Positions 42,803-52,129 of a stretch of 64,000 bases of DNA are shown here, one piece after another. This stretch comes from Acetobacter aceti NBRC 14818. GTDB lineage: Bacteria > Pseudomonadota > Alphaproteobacteria > Acetobacterales > Acetobacteraceae. Position numbers and translations under genes: made by a program. The stretch lies in the NCBI RefSeq assembly GCF_000193495.2, contig NZ_AP023410.1, positions 372,001 through 436,000 of the forward strand, read 5' to 3'. Under the pieces are notes generated by a model. It had not been told where the DNA came from and did not search any database. It saw nothing but the letters and a program-made list of their open reading frames with translations. The first letter of the stretch is position 1. The number at the start of each line of letters is the position of its first letter.

Positions 42803-44170
42803 CTAAACAGTTTTTCGCGTGCTTGGTACGACTGAAAACCACACTCCATACCCGAGCAGCACGAGATAGGCAGGAGCAGCGAGCGCTAGAAAAGCAGCCT
42901 GAACACCTATATACGGCTTGATCAGAACGAAAATCTGCGGCGTGCACGCTCCCCCGGAAAACATCATGACCAGTAGAGCCGACGCAAGGGGAACGTGCCG
43001 CCCCGCGTTTCGTATCGCCATGGGGAACAGGGCGGGCATGATCATGGCATTGGCCAAGCCAAGAAGAGCGACGCACAGGACGGACACATAACCCGTTGTC
43101 AGATATGCAGCGACGGCGAAGAGAATGCCTCCCACGCAGGACAACACCATGCACCGTTCCTGTGAAAGAACACGCGGAACGAGGCAGAGGCCTGCGGCAT
43201 ATCCGGTCATCATCGCAAAAAGAGTGAAAGCGGTGAAAAACCGTGTCTGGTCGAGGGGCATGCCGAACGCCTGCCCATATGTCCCGATCGCGTCGCCTGC
43301 GAGAACTTCAATGCCGACATAGAGAAATGTCGCCACCATCCCAAAACCCAAGCGCGACGTGATGAGAAAACCGGGTGACGACAGGGTTAGAGTTTCAGGC
43401 GGGTCCATATCAGGGAGATTGGATAGAAAGACCGCGCAGGCTGCCACGCCGAGAAGGGCCGCCATACCGAGATACGGCCAGTAAATCGCATTGGTGAAAC
43501 CGGCGAGTATAGCCTCACGTTCCGCCACGCTGGCGGCTTGCTGCGCCTGTTCCGCTACACCACCGATATTGTGCATGACCATGGCGGCCAGAACGATGGG
43601 CGCGAGAATACCAGCGAATTTGTTGCACAGTCCCATGATGGCGATGCGCTGGGCTGCCCGGTCGTGCGGGCCGAGCAGACTGACGTAGGGATTGACCGTT
43701 ACCTGAAGCAGGGTGAGGCCCGCGCCGATAACCATCAGTCCGCCAAGTGCGCCGGGATAGGAGCGCAGCACAACACATTGTCCGAACAGGGCGCTCCCGG
43801 CTCCCATGATGGCCAGCGCCAGAGCGAGACCGCTTTTCAGGCCTGTGCGGCTGGCGATGCGGGCGGCAGGCAGGGCAAAAAGAAGGTAGGCGATATAGAA
43901 CGCCAACGGCACAAGAAATGCTCCGACATCTGAGAGAGAGAAAGCCACTCTCACAAAGGAGATCAGTGGGCCGTTCAGCCAGGTGACGAAGCCGATCAGG
44001 AAGAACAGTCCGGCGGTGCTGATCAGAGGAGTCCAGCCAAATAATCCGGCGGGGCAGCGGGATAGGGATGTCTTGGGTGAGTGGGTCAGGCTGGACACGA
44101 TGGCAGGGTTTCCAAGGACTAATAAAAGGTGAATTTCGTAGCGGCGGTTAAAGATGTTATTGGTTTGCAA
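42803..44170 (-). CDS. FucP-type sugar permease (MFS)
   Basis: A 455-residue, about 12-helix transporter of the fucose/glucose/galactose:H+ symporter family (FucP/GluP). Seen are the first-helix region LFFLIGFVTWLNGPLISF, the loop RIASRTGLKSGLALALAIMG, LQVTVNPYVSLLG and a late LGLANAMIMPALFPMAIRN. These match FucP-type sequences. GTG 44098 (VSSLTHSPKTS) is an alternative start that removes a 24-residue leader. It is divergent from galE. The sugar specificity cannot be told. Confidence 0.85.
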   Translation of the reverse strand: MQTNNIFNRRYEIHLLLVLGNPAIVSSLTHSPKTSLSRCPAGLFGWTPLISTAGLFFLIGFVTWLNGPLISFVRVAFSLSDVGAFLVPLAFYIAYLLFALPAARIASRTGLKSGLALALAIMGAGSALFGQCVVLRSYPGALGGLMVIGAGLTLLQVTVNPYVSLLGPHDRAAQRIAIMGLCNKFAGILAPIVLAAMVMHNIGGVAEQAQQAASVAEREAILAGFTNAIYWPYLGMAALLGVAACAVFLSNLPDMDPPETLTLSSPGFLITSRLGFGMVATFLYVGIEVLAGDAIGTYGQAFGMPLDQTRFFTAFTLFAMMTGYAAGLCLVPRVLSQERCMVLSCVGGILFAVAAYLTTGYVSVLCVALLGLANAMIMPALFPMAIRNAGRHVPLASALLVMMFSGGACTPQIFVLIKPYIGVQAAFLALAAPAYLVLLGYGVWFSVVPSTRKTV

Positions 44171-44359
44171 GTATTATGATAGGCTTGAATTGAAGGCGAA
44201 GAGGTCAGAATGTGTTGCAACAGGAGAAGTAGATCGCAGAGCAGTTCAGCGAACTGTTATTAGCAGAATCTTTCAGTAATGAAATGATTTGACCCATTCA
44301 GGAAAGATTTTCCGGCACAGGGCTGTCCGGGCAGTAGCGTCGTGAAAGAATGAACGAAG

Positions 44360-45349
44360 ATGAAAAATCGATTTCTTGTGACAGGTGGAGCAGGCTACGT
44401 TGGTAGTCACATGGTGCTGGCGCTGCTTGATGCGGGCCACGAAGTCACGGTTTTTGACAGTCTGAGAACGGGTCACCGGGCGGCTGTTCCGGATGGAGCG
44501 CGTTTTATTGAAGGTGACCTCGCGGATCTGCCACTGCTCGACAAGGTGCTGGCAGACGGCCCGTGGGACTGCGTCTTTCACTTTGCTGCGCTTTCTCTGG
44601 TGGGAGAAAGCATGCAGAAGCCCATGATGTATATGTCGGCCAATGGTGGGCTGGGGTTTGGCCTGATTGACGCCTGTGTGCGTCACGGTGTGAAAAAGTT
44701 CGTGTTTTCCTCGACAGCCGCGCTGTTTGGTTCAGCGGGCGACAAGCTGATCGACGAGGATACGCCTGTGCATCCGGGGTCAGCCTATGGCGAAAGCAAG
44801 CGGGTTGTGGAGCTGGCACTCTACTGGGCCGACAGAATTCACGGCCTGCGCAGCGCATGCCTGCGTTATTTCAATGCGGCAGGGTGTGACCCGCAGGGGC
44901 GGGCAGGTGAGGACCACCGGCCGGAAACGCATCTCATGCCGTTGGTGATCGACGCTGCCTTGGGACGCCGCGATGCTCTGACGCTGTTCGGAGAAGATTA
45001 TCCGACGCCAGACGGGAGCTGTGTGCGTGATTATATCCACGTCACCGATCTGGCTCAGGCGCATCTTGCCGTTCTGCCACTGCTTGATGAGAAAAGCGTT
45101 ACGTTCAACGTGGGCACCGGCAAGGGGAACTCAAATCTGGAGGTGATCCAGGCTGTGGAGCGTGTCAGCGGCAAACCTGTTCCCTGGAAAGCTGGTCCGC
45201 GTCGTGCCGGTGATCCGCCGATGCTTGTGGCCAGTCCCGCGCGCATCATGAAGGAAACCGGCTGGAAGCCACGCTTTACAGACCTGAATGAAACAGTCCG
45301 GACCGCTCTGGAGTGGCGTGTCGCTCATCCTCACGGCTATGCGGACTGA
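44360..45349 (+). CDS. galE: UDP-glucose 4-epimerase
   Basis: A 329-residue extended short-chain dehydrogenase/reductase. The NAD motif is TGGAGYVGSH (residues 8-17). The catalytic region is FSSTAALFG with Tyr in SAYGESKRVVE, and FNAAGCDPQGRAGED plus SCVRDYIHV are diagnostic of GalE. It interconverts UDP-glucose and UDP-galactose for glycan synthesis. It lies directly upstream of cdd with a 3-base gap. Confidence 0.95.
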   Translation: MKNRFLVTGGAGYVGSHMVLALLDAGHEVTVFDSLRTGHRAAVPDGARFIEGDLADLPLLDKVLADGPWDCVFHFAALSLVGESMQKPMMYMSANGGLGFGLIDACVRHGVKKFVFSSTAALFGSAGDKLIDEDTPVHPGSAYGESKRVVELALYWADRIHGLRSACLRYFNAAGCDPQGRAGEDHRPETHLMPLVIDAALGRRDALTLFGEDYPTPDGSCVRDYIHVTDLAQAHLAVLPLLDEKSVTFNVGTGKGNSNLEVIQAVERVSGKPVPWKAGPRRAGDPPMLVASPARIMKETGWKPRFTDLNETVRTALEWRVAHPHGYAD

Positions 45350-45352
45350 CCT

Positions 45353-45769
45353 GTGACCTCCGCCAGCCAACAGACCGATGTAAAGCTGATCGAAGCCGCT
45401 TCCGCCGTTCGGGAGCGTGCCTACGCTCCCTATTCCGGCTTTAAAGTTGGAGCAGCGTTACGTTGCGACGACGGTCAGGTTCATGTCGGGTGCAACGTCG
45501 AAAATGCGGCTTATCCTGAGGGGATCTGTGCGGAAGGCGGTGCTATCGCGGCAATGGTGGCTGCTGGCGGTCGAAAGATCGTGGAGATCGTCGTATGTGG
45601 TGGTGGAAGCGGTCCCTGCACTCCATGCGGTGGGTGCCGACAGAAGCTGCGTGAGTTCGGTGCTCCCGGAATGCGGGTCTACATGACTGATCCGGCAGGG
45701 CAGGTGCTGCTGGTGAAGACACTCAGTGAACTTCTGCCTGACAGCTTCGGTCCGGAAAGTCTGGATTGA
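45353..45769 (+). CDS. cdd: Cytidine deaminase
   Basis: A 138-residue zinc enzyme that deaminates cytidine and deoxycytidine for pyrimidine salvage. Seen are the nucleoside-binding segment YSGFKVGAAL, the zinc/proton-shuttle site CAEGGAIAAM and the zinc pair PCTPCGGCRQ. The start is a GTG 3 bases past the galE stop. The usual CAER motif reads CAEG here, as in several alphaproteobacterial enzymes. Confidence 0.94.
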   Translation: MTSASQQTDVKLIEAASAVRERAYAPYSGFKVGAALRCDDGQVHVGCNVENAAYPEGICAEGGAIAAMVAAGGRKIVEIVVCGGGSGPCTPCGGCRQKLREFGAPGMRVYMTDPAGQVLLVKTLSELLPDSFGPESLD

Positions 45770-45785
45770 AAATCTGCATAAATAA

Positions 45786-45822
45786 CCCGGACATCCTGCT
45801 TATCGCCGGATGTCCGGGCTTT
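45786..45822 (+). terminator. Terminator-like hairpin after cdd
   Basis: An 11-bp perfect stem (45786-45796 with 45808-45818) with an 11-base loop. Only a short CTTTG follows, so termination is likely but weak by sequence. Confidence 0.6.
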
Positions 45823-45892
45823 GTGGTGTGCAATTCGGGAGGAAGGGTTTCCTCCGTTTGAAATGCTCTCATGCAATGAGGACAAACTACCG

Positions 45893-46702
45893 GTGAAACT
45901 TTTAAGAATGGGTAAATTTCAGCAGACGATTTTATGTTTCAAAGGTTTTCGAAAGTATTTCCCTCTCTTCACGGGAGTCGTCTCCTCCCTGCTGACATCC
46001 GTTTCAGGGCTGTCCTCTCATGCAGCCATCCCGCAACGTCCGGGGATCGGCCAGACAGACCACCGTCAAGCTGTCGACATGGCCTCGTTGCCGTGGAGCG
46101 CTATTGGCCGGGTTCAGACGGAACTGGGTAGCCGCTGCACAGGTTTTCTGGTTGCGCCGACTGTCGTTGAAACGGCGGCTCACTGCCTGTTCCTGCCCAA
46201 AACGGGCCGATACATTCAGCCGCACGATGTTCACTTTCTGCGGGCCTACAGCAAAGGCCAGTATGCCGCTCATGCACGCGCGATTCGACTGCTGGTGCCA
46301 CCAGAATATGACCCTCGCAACGAATCCCGCACAGCAGCCTTTGACCGGGCGACCCTGTTTCTGGATACGCCTGTAGCGACCATGAAAGATGTGCTTGCCG
46401 TCTCGGATCGCCTGCCACCACCGGGAACTGACGTGGTGCTGGGAGGCTATGAGCAGGATTTCAGTGAAATTGTGCGTTCCGACATGGGGTGCCGGACAGG
46501 TGCGCTCATGGTGGATGGAGGCGGTAAACCTCTGGTTACGCATGACTGTTCCGCCACCCGAGGAAGCAGTGGCGCGCCGCTACTCAGTTTTCAGGATGGG
46601 CGGTGGACTGCTCTTGGCGTGCAGGTTCTGGCCAATTACGGGGTGGGCGGTGCGGCGGCACCGTTGTTGACTCTGGTGGTGGAAGACAGCGACCGCAGAT
46701 GA
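45893..46702 (+). CDS. Secreted trypsin-like serine protease
   Basis: About 270 residues. A signal peptide (FPLFTGVVSSLLTSVSGLSSHAA) precedes a chymotrypsin-fold domain. The catalytic triad is His in ETAAHCLFL, Asp in AAFDRATLFLD and Ser in TRGSSGAPLLSF; Cys pairs (RCTG, AHC, MGC, HDC) could form disulphides. GTG 45893, with GAGG about eleven bases upstream, and ATG 45908 are the two likely starts; a longer frame begins at 45821. Lack of PDZ domains and the short length make it unlike DegP. It is probably a periplasmic or extracellular protease. Confidence 0.82.
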   Translation: MKLLRMGKFQQTILCFKGFRKYFPLFTGVVSSLLTSVSGLSSHAAIPQRPGIGQTDHRQAVDMASLPWSAIGRVQTELGSRCTGFLVAPTVVETAAHCLFLPKTGRYIQPHDVHFLRAYSKGQYAAHARAIRLLVPPEYDPRNESRTAAFDRATLFLDTPVATMKDVLAVSDRLPPPGTDVVLGGYEQDFSEIVRSDMGCRTGALMVDGGGKPLVTHDCSATRGSSGAPLLSFQDGRWTALGVQVLANYGVGGAAAPLLTLVVEDSDRR

Positions 46703-46779
46703 TTCACACCGCATCGTGATATATGTTTTGCGCATCTTATTTATTATTTTAATTGTTAAATCGCACGGAGCAGACAAGC

Positions 46780-46860
46780 ATGTCTGAACTGGGGCGCAAC
46801 AGAAGGACGCCTCATTATCAACTCCATTTAGTTGGGGAGTCTCTGTTATGGGTCGTCTAG
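46780..46860 (+). CDS. Possible short upstream frame overlapping satP
   Basis: A 26-codon frame (starting MSELGRNRR) has a GGAG site about nine bases before its ATG and ends 13 bases inside satP in another frame. No homology is recognised. It could couple or attenuate satP translation, or be chance. Confidence 0.25.
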   Translation: MSELGRNRRTPHYQLHLVGESLLWVV

Positions 46861-47459
46861 CCAATCCTGGCCCTCTCGGTCTCGCCGGTTTCGGAATGAC
46901 CACAATTCTGCTCAATGTCTGTAATGCCGGTTTTGTGCCGCTGAATTCTTCAGTGCTGGCCATGGGACTGGCTTTTGGCGGCTTCGCCCAGATGTGCGCG
47001 GGACTGCTGGAATATCCCAAGGGCAATACATTCGGTCTTACCGCCTTCACATCCTATGGGGCGTTCTGGATCTCTCTGGTGCTGCTGATCTTCCTGCCGA
47101 AATTCGGTCTTGTCGCACCCGCGACACCCGGTGCGATGGCAGCCTATCTCGGTACGTGGGGCATTTTCACGGCTTTCATGTTTGTTGGCACACTGAAAGC
47201 AAATCGCGTTCTGCAGTTCATCTTTGGCTCACTGACTGTGCTGTTCGCCCTGCTGGTCGCCGGTGAAGCGACAGGCAATGCGACCATCACGCATTTCGCT
47301 GGTTTTGAAGGCCTGATCTGCGGTGCCTCTGCCCTGTATCTCGCCATGGCGGAAGTGCTGGAGGAGCAGTTCGGTCACCCGATCCTGCCAACCGGCGCAC
47401 AGCATCAGACGATTGTTGCCGCCAACCCTGTGCATTCGGTGAGAGTGGCTGCTGAATAA
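46848..47459 (+). CDS. satP: Acetate/succinate transporter (SatP/YaaH, GPR1/FUN34 family)
   Basis: A 203-residue, six-helix inner-membrane transporter. The family signature LANPGPLGLAGFGMTTILL is at the N-terminus and AGLLEYPKGNTFGLTAF between helices two and three. The conserved LICGASALYLAM and VLEEQFG are near the end, closely matching E. coli SatP throughout. It carries acetate or succinate with protons; in an acetic acid bacterium it may matter for acetate overoxidation or tolerance. A bidirectional terminator separates it from gloA. Confidence 0.94.
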   Translation: MGRLANPGPLGLAGFGMTTILLNVCNAGFVPLNSSVLAMGLAFGGFAQMCAGLLEYPKGNTFGLTAFTSYGAFWISLVLLIFLPKFGLVAPATPGAMAAYLGTWGIFTAFMFVGTLKANRVLQFIFGSLTVLFALLVAGEATGNATITHFAGFEGLICGASALYLAMAEVLEEQFGHPILPTGAQHQTIVAANPVHSVRVAAE

Positions 47460-47476
47460 AGAAAGTTTCACCAATC

Positions 47477-47514
47477 AAAAAAGGGCGGCTGTGTAACAAC
47501 AGTCGCCCTTTTTG
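47477..47514. terminator. Bidirectional terminator between satP and gloA
   Basis: A 12-bp stem (47481-47492 with 47499-47510, one G-T pair) is flanked by A residues on the left and T residues on the right. It can serve both convergent genes. Confidence 0.85.
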
Positions 47515-47528
47515 TATGAATAAGCCGA

Positions 47529-47930
47529 TTACACAAATCGTCCCGGCGCGCCGCGTTGCAGCACTTCGATCCGATACCCATCCGGGTCAGCGACAAAGAA
47601 GAACTGCCCGATCAGACGACCTTCATTTTTCAGTTCCTTGACCGGCTCCGGCTTCAGACCTTCCTTTTCAAATCGTGCATGTTCGGCCTGGATATCGCCA
47701 ACCGAAACAGCGAGATGTCCGTATCCATCGCCACGATCATAAGGACGATCGCGGTCATGATTGACGGTCAGTTCCAGCTCAAATGTCTGCTCGTCGTTTG
47801 ACAGATAGATCAGCGTGAAACTGTCGAACACAAATCGATCCGCAACATGCAGACCAAAGGCCTTTTCATAAAATGCCAGTGACGCCTTTTCGTCCCTGAC
47901 CCGGATCATGGAATGGATCATCTTTACCAT
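47529..47930 (-). CDS. gloA: Lactoylglutathione lyase (glyoxalase I)
   Basis: A 133-residue metalloenzyme of the VOC fold. It isomerises the methylglyoxal-glutathione hemithioacetal to S-lactoylglutathione. The metal ligands fit the family: His in MIHSMIRV, Glu in FELELTVNH, His in YGHLAVSV and Glu in YRIEVLQR. The FYEKAFGL segment is typical. Length matches bacterial GloA. Confidence 0.93.
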   Translation of the reverse strand: MVKMIHSMIRVRDEKASLAFYEKAFGLHVADRFVFDSFTLIYLSNDEQTFELELTVNHDRDRPYDRGDGYGHLAVSVGDIQAEHARFEKEGLKPEPVKELKNEGRLIGQFFFVADPDGYRIEVLQRGAPGRFV

Positions 47931-47975
47931 GAAGCGTTTCCTGTCTGTTGTTTGCGGGTGAATGAACCCCTGTAA

Positions 47976-49838
47976 TCAAAGGTCCGGAATGTCGAAAGCC
48001 TGCAATTCCAGAAACTCGCGGTAGGGACCGTCACGGCGCTCAAGCTCTGAAGGAGAACCATCTTCCACGATCTTGCCTTTCTGCATCACGACAATGCGGT
48101 CAAAATCCTTCAGTGTGGACAGACGATGTGCAACGGCGATGACGGTGCGCCCCTGCATCAGCCGGTGCAGGGCTTCCTGAATGTGATGCTCGCTTTCGCT
48201 GTCGAGAGCACTGGTCGCTTCGTCAAGAATCAGGATCGGGGCGTTACGCAGGAAAGCGCGGGCAATGGCGAGACGCTGACGCTGTCCTCCCGACAATTTC
48301 ACGCCACGATCACCGACTTCTGTCGCAAAACCTTCCGGCAGCGCCATGATGAAATCAGTGCATTCTGCGGCGTCTGCTGCCGCCCGGACATCATCGTCAG
48401 AAGCACCGGGTGTGCCATAGCGGATATTGTCCATGACGGACCGGCGCAGCAGGGAGACATCCTGCGGCACGACGGACATGCAGCCTCGCAGGGCTTTTTC
48501 TGACAGATCAAGGATATTCACGCCATCGATCATGACAGCGCCATCCTGCACATAACGCTGTCGCTGAAGCAGCGCGAGAACCGTGCTTTTGCCGGAGCCG
48601 GAACGTCCGACAAGGCCGACACGCGTGCCGGGCGCAACATGCAGATTGAAATGTTCCAGCACATTGGGGCCGGTCGGGTAATGAAACACGACATCCTGAA
48701 AGGACACTTCGCCCTTGGGGGGAGTGGGGAAGTCCCGGGCGTCGGCCCGGTCGTGCATTTCATGGGGAATGAGGATTGTTGAAAGCGTCTCTCCCAGCCG
48801 GGCCGTGTGCTGCACGGTCTCCACGAGCGCTACGGCCAGATCGCGGGTGCCGTGCAGGATCATGAAGCCGAGACTGACTACCATGACCACATCGCCAACC
48901 GTTGCGGCACCGACTTGCCAGAGCCAGACAATCCAGACGAGCAGGCCTGCGGTCAGGACGGCCGTCAGGACTGCATGGACGAGGCGCAGAATTTCCATGT
49001 TGCGCAGGGAAACGCCACGCACCGCCATTTCGCTATCGAGTAGTCCGGCAAGTCGCGTTCGCTCAAATCCGAGCATACCGAAGGTGCGGACCAGCGGCAG
49101 ATTGCCGACCACGTCCTGCATTTCCCCGTCAATATTGGCTGCCGACCCGGCATAGGACGAGTGCAGCTTCTTGCCACCCCGCGCCATGCGGAACATCAGG
49201 GCGGCCAGCGTGAAGGCGAGGGCGGTGATGACGCTGCCCATCAGGGGGCTGACGCTGATCATCAGGCCGATCGAGAGCAACACGTTCAGGCACGGCGGCA
49301 GGATGTTCCATGCCAGCAGGCTTTCCAGCGTGAAGGAGGCGTTGCCCGCAGTGGAAATGCGTGCCGCCAGAGCCGCCGGCATACGGTCGGAGAAATAACC
49401 CGTGGAGTGACCGGTGAGGTAACGGAACAGATCTCGGCGTACATCGCCTGTAACAGCCACAAACGTCTTGGCCGCGTACCAGCCTGCAACACGCCAGGAC
49501 AGATTATCCACGGCGATGATGCCAGCCAGCCAGATGACGGCAATCCAGACCGGCTGCACGGAAGTGCCGGCCTTATGCTGGTTCATCGTATCCACCAGAT
49601 GTCTGATGGATGAAGAGGAGAAGACGGCGCAGGAAACGGCAAGGCCTACAAAGCCAAACACCATGACATGCGGAAAGGCGCGGTTTCGTGCATAGCGCAT
49701 GAGAAAACGCACGGGATGACCAGCATATTGCGGAAGATCTGTATCGGGGACAGTGATCTCGCTGTCGTTACTCACGCGGCTCGGCTCATGCGTCATCTGT
49801 CCTGTCAACTTTTGGGTGAGTTTAAGCGTTTGTGCCAT
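47976..49838 (-). CDS. ABC exporter, fused permease and ATPase
   Basis: A 620-residue half-transporter with about six membrane helices (residues 40-340) and a C-terminal nucleotide-binding domain. Walker A is GRSGSGKSTVL, signature LSGGQRQRLAIARAFLR and Walker B ILILDEATSALD, with the H-loop His in VIAVAHRLS. This resembles MsbA/multidrug-type exporters. An alternative start is ATG 49799 (MTHEPSRVSND). It is divergent from a GT4 gene. The substrate (lipid, glycolipid or drug) is unknown. Confidence 0.88.
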   Translation of the reverse strand: MAQTLKLTQKLTGQMTHEPSRVSNDSEITVPDTDLPQYAGHPVRFLMRYARNRAFPHVMVFGFVGLAVSCAVFSSSSIRHLVDTMNQHKAGTSVQPVWIAVIWLAGIIAVDNLSWRVAGWYAAKTFVAVTGDVRRDLFRYLTGHSTGYFSDRMPAALAARISTAGNASFTLESLLAWNILPPCLNVLLSIGLMISVSPLMGSVITALAFTLAALMFRMARGGKKLHSSYAGSAANIDGEMQDVVGNLPLVRTFGMLGFERTRLAGLLDSEMAVRGVSLRNMEILRLVHAVLTAVLTAGLLVWIVWLWQVGAATVGDVVMVVSLGFMILHGTRDLAVALVETVQHTARLGETLSTILIPHEMHDRADARDFPTPPKGEVSFQDVVFHYPTGPNVLEHFNLHVAPGTRVGLVGRSGSGKSTVLALLQRQRYVQDGAVMIDGVNILDLSEKALRGCMSVVPQDVSLLRRSVMDNIRYGTPGASDDDVRAAADAAECTDFIMALPEGFATEVGDRGVKLSGGQRQRLAIARAFLRNAPILILDEATSALDSESEHHIQEALHRLMQGRTVIAVAHRLSTLKDFDRIVVMQKGKIVEDGSPSELERRDGPYREFLELQAFDIPDL

Positions 49839-49972
49839 GAGTGGAAAGCTCGCACAGCAATACGGAAATCGTATGTCCTGTAGCGTTTAAAGTCGGTGAA
49901 ACCGGAAAGGTTCACTCTGATCCGGATGTAGAGAGCCTGTAGAACAACAATAAAGATGCGGAGTTACCGGTC

Positions 49973-51019
49973 ATGCGTATCGCCCAGATTGCCCCGCTCC
50001 ACGAAGCCGTTCCGCCCAAGCTCTATGGTGGCACGGAGCGGGTGGTAGCCTTCCTTACCGACGAACTGGTCAAAATGGGGCATGATGTCACCCTGTTCGC
50101 CAGCGGTGACAGTGTGACATCCGCAACGCTGGATGCGGTGTGGCCCCGGGCGTTGCGACTTGATCCGGCCATCCGTGATCCGATTGCGCCGCACATGCTG
50201 CTCATGGAACGCGCCGCACAGCGCGCCGATGATTTCGATATCCTGCATTTCCATATGGATTACTGGCCGTTTACCTATTTCAGCCGTCAGAAAACGCCCT
50301 TTGTGACGACCATGCACGGGCGGCTTGATCTGATGGAACTCCAGCCGGTTTTCGATGCCTTTCCACAGGTGCCGATCGTCTCCATTTCCGACAGCCAGCG
50401 TCGCCCGCTACCGCAGGCGCGTTACGCCGGAACCGTCCTGCACGGATTGCCTGAACATCTGCTGACTCCACAGCCTGGACCCAGAGATTACCTAGCTTTT
50501 CTGGGACGTATCTGTCCCGAAAAAGGGATCGATAAAGCCATTCGCATCGCCCGCGCTGTCGGTATGCCGCTGAAAATTGCGGCCAAGGTGGACAAGGTCG
50601 ATGTCGAGTATTTCGAGCGTGATATTCTACCGATGCTTGGAGATGGCGTCGAACTGGTCGGCGAGATCAATGATACGCAGAAATCGGCTTTTCTTTCCGG
50701 CGCGCGCGCCCTGCTGATGCCGATCGATTGGCCGGAGCCCTTCGGGCTGGTCATGATCGAGGCCATGGCCTGCGGTACGCCGGTGATTGCTTTCCGTCAT
50801 GGCTCCGTGCCGGAGGTCATTGAAGATGGTGTCACGGGCGCTATCGTCACCAATGAGAAGGAGGCGATTGCGGCGTATTCCCGTGTCGAAAAACTCGACC
50901 CCGCCAGTATTCGACGTGAATTCGAGAAACGCTTCACAGCGCGTCGCATGGCGGAGGATTATCTGGCCATTTACCAGACACTGATTGAGGAACGGACTGG
51001 AAAGACCAGTCGTCAATGA
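49973..51019 (+). CDS. GT4-family glycosyltransferase
   Basis: A 348-residue GT-B enzyme. The N-terminal glycine motif is PPKLYGGTERVVAFL, the donor-side loop YLAFLGRICPEKGIDKA and the EX7E-type motif PEPFGLVMIEAMACGTPVIA. It is soluble with no membrane helices. Similar stand-alone genes are common in Acetobacteraceae, but the product is not known. Confidence 0.88.
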   Translation: MRIAQIAPLHEAVPPKLYGGTERVVAFLTDELVKMGHDVTLFASGDSVTSATLDAVWPRALRLDPAIRDPIAPHMLLMERAAQRADDFDILHFHMDYWPFTYFSRQKTPFVTTMHGRLDLMELQPVFDAFPQVPIVSISDSQRRPLPQARYAGTVLHGLPEHLLTPQPGPRDYLAFLGRICPEKGIDKAIRIARAVGMPLKIAAKVDKVDVEYFERDILPMLGDGVELVGEINDTQKSAFLSGARALLMPIDWPEPFGLVMIEAMACGTPVIAFRHGSVPEVIEDGVTGAIVTNEKEAIAAYSRVEKLDPASIRREFEKRFTARRMAEDYLAIYQTLIEERTGKTSRQ

Positions 51020-51066
51020 TGTCGGTTCTGAACAATGCTGATCCTATGCAATAACAGGAGCCTGAC

Positions 51067-51162
51067 ATGAGCACGTCTGGCTTGCCCTGCACGGAAGCTT
51101 ACCCCAAGGTCTGGTTTTCGCGTCGGAGAGCTGGCGCTTATAGACAAGACGGGATGGGATGA
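51067..51162 (+). CDS. Possible 31-residue peptide
   Basis: A short frame with an AGGAG-type site about six bases before its ATG. Its stop overlaps the start of the following membrane-protein gene. No homology is recognised; it may be a leader for translational coupling or chance. Confidence 0.25.
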   Translation: MSTSGLPCTEAYPKVWFSRRRAGAYRQDGMG

Positions 51163-51674
51163 TCATGAAAAGTCGCCATATCTGGCATCCTCTGAGCTGG
51201 TTTTACAAGGACCGGCATCGTGACGATTCCGCCCCCGTTACGCCAAGCTGGCTCGACAAGTTCAATGATCGTCTGGCGATCCGGATGACCATCATTTTCG
51301 GCAGCATCTGGTGCGTCTATGCGTTCATGCTGTTTTCCCTGCTGCCGGTTTTCAAGCCGGAATGGCAGGGAGGGCTGCTCTATGTCAGCAATTCCATCCA
51401 GCTCGTGGCGCTTCCGGCTCTGATGGTGGGCAGCGCCATTCTTGCGCGCGGCAATGACCAGCGCGCTGCGGAAGACCACACGGCTCTTATCGAGATCCTC
51501 AGCGATGTGCGTGAAGAGGTCGCTCGTCTGCGTACGATGACGGCGAACATTGCCCAGCAGGAAACGCAGAACAGCGAAAGACCGACAGATGTGGTGTCGA
51601 TTTCCAATGACGCCGTCATTTCCGTGAATGAGCCGGAACCTCCGACGGGCGGAGGGACCAGGGCTGGTGCCTGA
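51159..51674 (+). CDS. Small two-helix membrane protein of unknown function
   Basis: About 171 residues. A soluble N-terminus is followed by two hydrophobic segments (about 42-65 and 76-95) and a predicted helical tail (HTALIEILSDVREEVARLRT), then a disordered Pro/Gly-rich end. The layout resembles small uncharacterised membrane proteins with a coiled cytosolic tail. No family is recognised. ATG 51159 and ATG 51165 are both possible. Confidence 0.65.
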   Translation: MIMKSRHIWHPLSWFYKDRHRDDSAPVTPSWLDKFNDRLAIRMTIIFGSIWCVYAFMLFSLLPVFKPEWQGGLLYVSNSIQLVALPALMVGSAILARGNDQRAAEDHTALIEILSDVREEVARLRTMTANIAQQETQNSERPTDVVSISNDAVISVNEPEPPTGGGTRAGA

Positions 51675-51682
51675 TAACCGGA

Positions 51683-52102
51683 TCAGGTTCCGAAAAGGTG
51701 CAGCACAACTTCCCTTTGGTGCGGCGCACGCCGGTGCTCGAAAAGGTAAAGGCCCTGCCAGATACCCAGAGCCGGCTCGGAATCAATGATTGGAATACTG
51801 AGGCCGGATTGCGTCAGCATTGTCCGCAGATGGGCAGGCATGTCGTCAGCCCCTTCCGTGGAATGTCGGTACCGGCCGTTTTCTTCCGGAACGAGCGTTT
51901 CGAAAAACGTGGCGATATCGGCGCGTACAGTGGAATCAGCATTTTCCTGCACGGTCAGAGAGCAGGATGTATGCGGACACCAGAGCGTCAGTAGTCCTGT
52001 GAACACGCCTGTCTCGCGCACCCAGTCCAGAACGGGCTGGGTAATGGGAACAAGTCCCTTGCCCTGCGTTCTGAACGTCAGGCGATGGGTATGCTGTTTC
52101 AT
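51683..52102 (-). CDS. YjbQ family (UPF0047) protein
   Basis: A 139-residue single-domain protein. The family core is CPHTSCSLTVQENAD, with further His residues in HRRAPHQREV and a conserved GIWQGLYLFEHR. Some members have thiamine-phosphate synthase activity in vitro; their cellular role is uncertain. Its start lies 18 bases inside the longest frame of the divergent porin gene. Confidence 0.88.
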   Translation of the reverse strand: MKQHTHRLTFRTQGKGLVPITQPVLDWVRETGVFTGLLTLWCPHTSCSLTVQENADSTVRADIATFFETLVPEENGRYRHSTEGADDMPAHLRTMLTQSGLSIPIIDSEPALGIWQGLYLFEHRRAPHQREVVLHLFGT

Positions 52103-52129
52103 GGTCTGTCTCCCAGTCAGGCCGGTCGG

